A stretch of DNA of 53,638 bases from Reticulitermes lucifugus (lineage: Eukaryota > Arthropoda > Insecta > Blattodea > Rhinotermitidae), in contig JAKCWW010002731.1 of the NCBI GenBank assembly GCA_026260175.1, forward strand, positions 1 to 53,638, written 5' to 3'. Positions 52,254-53,638 of the stretch are shown here, piece by piece. Numbering within the stretch: the stretch's first letter is position 1; every line of letters begins with the position of its first letter. The position numbers and the translations under genes were made by a program. The notes below the pieces were generated by a model. The model saw nothing but the letters and a program-made list of their open reading frames with translations. It was not told the DNA's origin and ran no database searches.

Positions 52254-53576
52254 ATTAACAGCAAGGGTTCGGCAACAGAATTGTTGACTTTTATCGAAGA
52301 AAGTAGCATTAAGCAATTGCGTTCCTTTCCGCTTTGGTATAATACATGAGGAGTAGCTGTACTAAAGGTATGTAACACATCAGAATGTTCACACCATTAC
52401 CTTGGAGCTGTCCTGTTTTATGTAATAAGCTGCACCACATATTTAAGGTTTAATTGTGTTATGCAACAGTTTGAGGAATGAAGGTGCCTCCGTCAGTGGG
52501 CTGGGGAATACAACATTGCAGTGTGTTAGGTGTCTTTTGAAGTTTAAGGAATAAGGTTTTTTTTTTTCAGGCACAACGACAGCCCCTAGTGGGCCACGCC
52601 CTCCTCTTTATGGAGACTTCAGGATCACACATAGAGACGAGGAATACGTCATAGGGTCTGAATATTTTTCATATTCCGTGTATTAAAAATGTTATTTATA
52701 TAATTCCAACAAAATGCAAGTGCACTTAGTTGGAATTCTATGAATCAATGTCATAGGACATCATTGGAAGAGCATGATGTTGGCAGTGCTGTTGGAGACA
52801 GTTTGTAGCCGCTTTCTGTGCCTGTTCAGTGTTTGGTTTCACATTGCACAAACGTTAATTTATAATGCCTAATATAGAGACCAAAAACTAATAGAGCAGG
52901 GTCCCTCATGAGAAGCTAGGAGTTGCTCAGCAAGTTATTGTACTTTGTGAAAGCTGGAAAAAAACAAATAAATAACGTAACTTAACCTAACTTAACCTAA
53001 CTTGACCTAATAACCAGTATGACTAAATATAATACTGACTTAACATAATGTCATGCATAACTGATATGTCTCCTTTCAATTACAGGAAAAATGTAAGAGG
53101 CATGTGTGGTGGTTTTGATTTAGTCTCTTGGTAATGCTCCATTTACTTAAAACAGTTGAGAATCAAGATATTAAAATGGCACTTGTAAGTACTGACAACA
53201 AGGAACTATTTAAGACGTGTTATCAACTGGATGGTCATGTTTCAATTTCAATTTCAATTTACTGTAATATTCCATCAATCCAGTCCAGGCTACAAAAGCG
53301 CCTGTCGGATATAGAACCAGTCATAAGCCAGAACACATGTACAATAAATATTGAATAAATAGATAACACAAAAAGTAGACAGAACAACAATTACAATTAG
53401 AGAATGCTTTATAAATTAAAGCATCAGTCATATTAAAATACAGGTCAATATACAACTTTACATGAAGAAATTTGTTAATAAACTATTATGTAATCTTATA
53501 TTATGCATCAAGGATTATGCTTCTTAGTTCATTAATTCATTCTTTCCATCCACTACAAAACTCCAATACTCTAGAC
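52254..53576. other. Right flank without recognised gene
   Basis: 1.3 kb. It has a T-run near 52557, a short run of CTTAACCTAA-like decamers at 52978-53010, and AT-rich sequence. No gene is visible. Confidence 0.6.
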
Positions 53577-53638
53577 CAGGGGTCGGGGAACTTTTTTACC
53601 TATTACCCCAAAATATATTTATTTACGCCGACGTTACC
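53577..53638 (+). mobile_element. hAT-type terminus, cut by window edge
   Basis: CAGGGGTCGGGGAACTTTTT is a typical hAT terminal inverted repeat start, preceded by CTCTAGAC as a candidate 8-bp target site. The element continues beyond the window. Confidence 0.6.

Noticed and set aside
52978..53010. Telomere-like CCTAA motifs
   Set aside because: The units are decamers around CTTAACCTAA, only about three copies, not the (TTAGG)n pentamer of insect telomeres.

Overview
The window looks like a piece of an arthropod, almost certainly insect, nuclear genome. It holds two conserved housekeeping genes split by large GT-AG introns, in a landscape of degraded transposons. The closest match I can suggest is a cockroach- or termite-like insect, based only on the style of the SINE and LINE repeats, so treat that as a guess. 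I see no bacterial, viral or organellar gene.

Layout. 1-3.3 kb: CpG-rich, repeat-dense DNA (two LINE relics, a SINE, a degenerate tandem repeat, a hAT-like fragment). 5.1-19.9 kb, + strand: adenosine deaminase (ADA), eight coding exons read exon by exon with matching phases; the short N-terminal exon is not securely located. 19.9-29.8 kb: gene-free tail-to-tail spacer. 29.8-48.4 kb, - strand: complete STT3A-type catalytic subunit of oligosaccharyltransferase, 14 coding exons that sum to exactly 706 codons plus stop. 48.4-53.6 kb: 5' flank of STT3A with repeats, including a nest of three mobile elements.

The genes work independently. ADA deaminates adenosine and deoxyadenosine in purine salvage; STT3A transfers the lipid-linked oligosaccharide to asparagines of proteins entering the ER. 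All metal-binding and catalytic residues I can check in both are present, apart from an altered substrate-loop motif in ADA.

The most interesting signal lies in the introns and flanks: at least eight copies of a hammerhead-like self-cleaving ribozyme motif (CUGAUGA, stem II, GAAAC, short loop III, GUA or GUU, with a co-varying stem I) in five repeat insertions. Three insertions are palindromes with the two motifs pointing outward, one is a direct pair 377 nt apart (retrozyme-like), and one is single. All copies share one extra U after CUGAUGA compared with the classical hammerhead. Two palindromes carry probable 12-14 bp target-site duplications, which suggests retrotransposition of Penelope-like or retrozyme-like elements.
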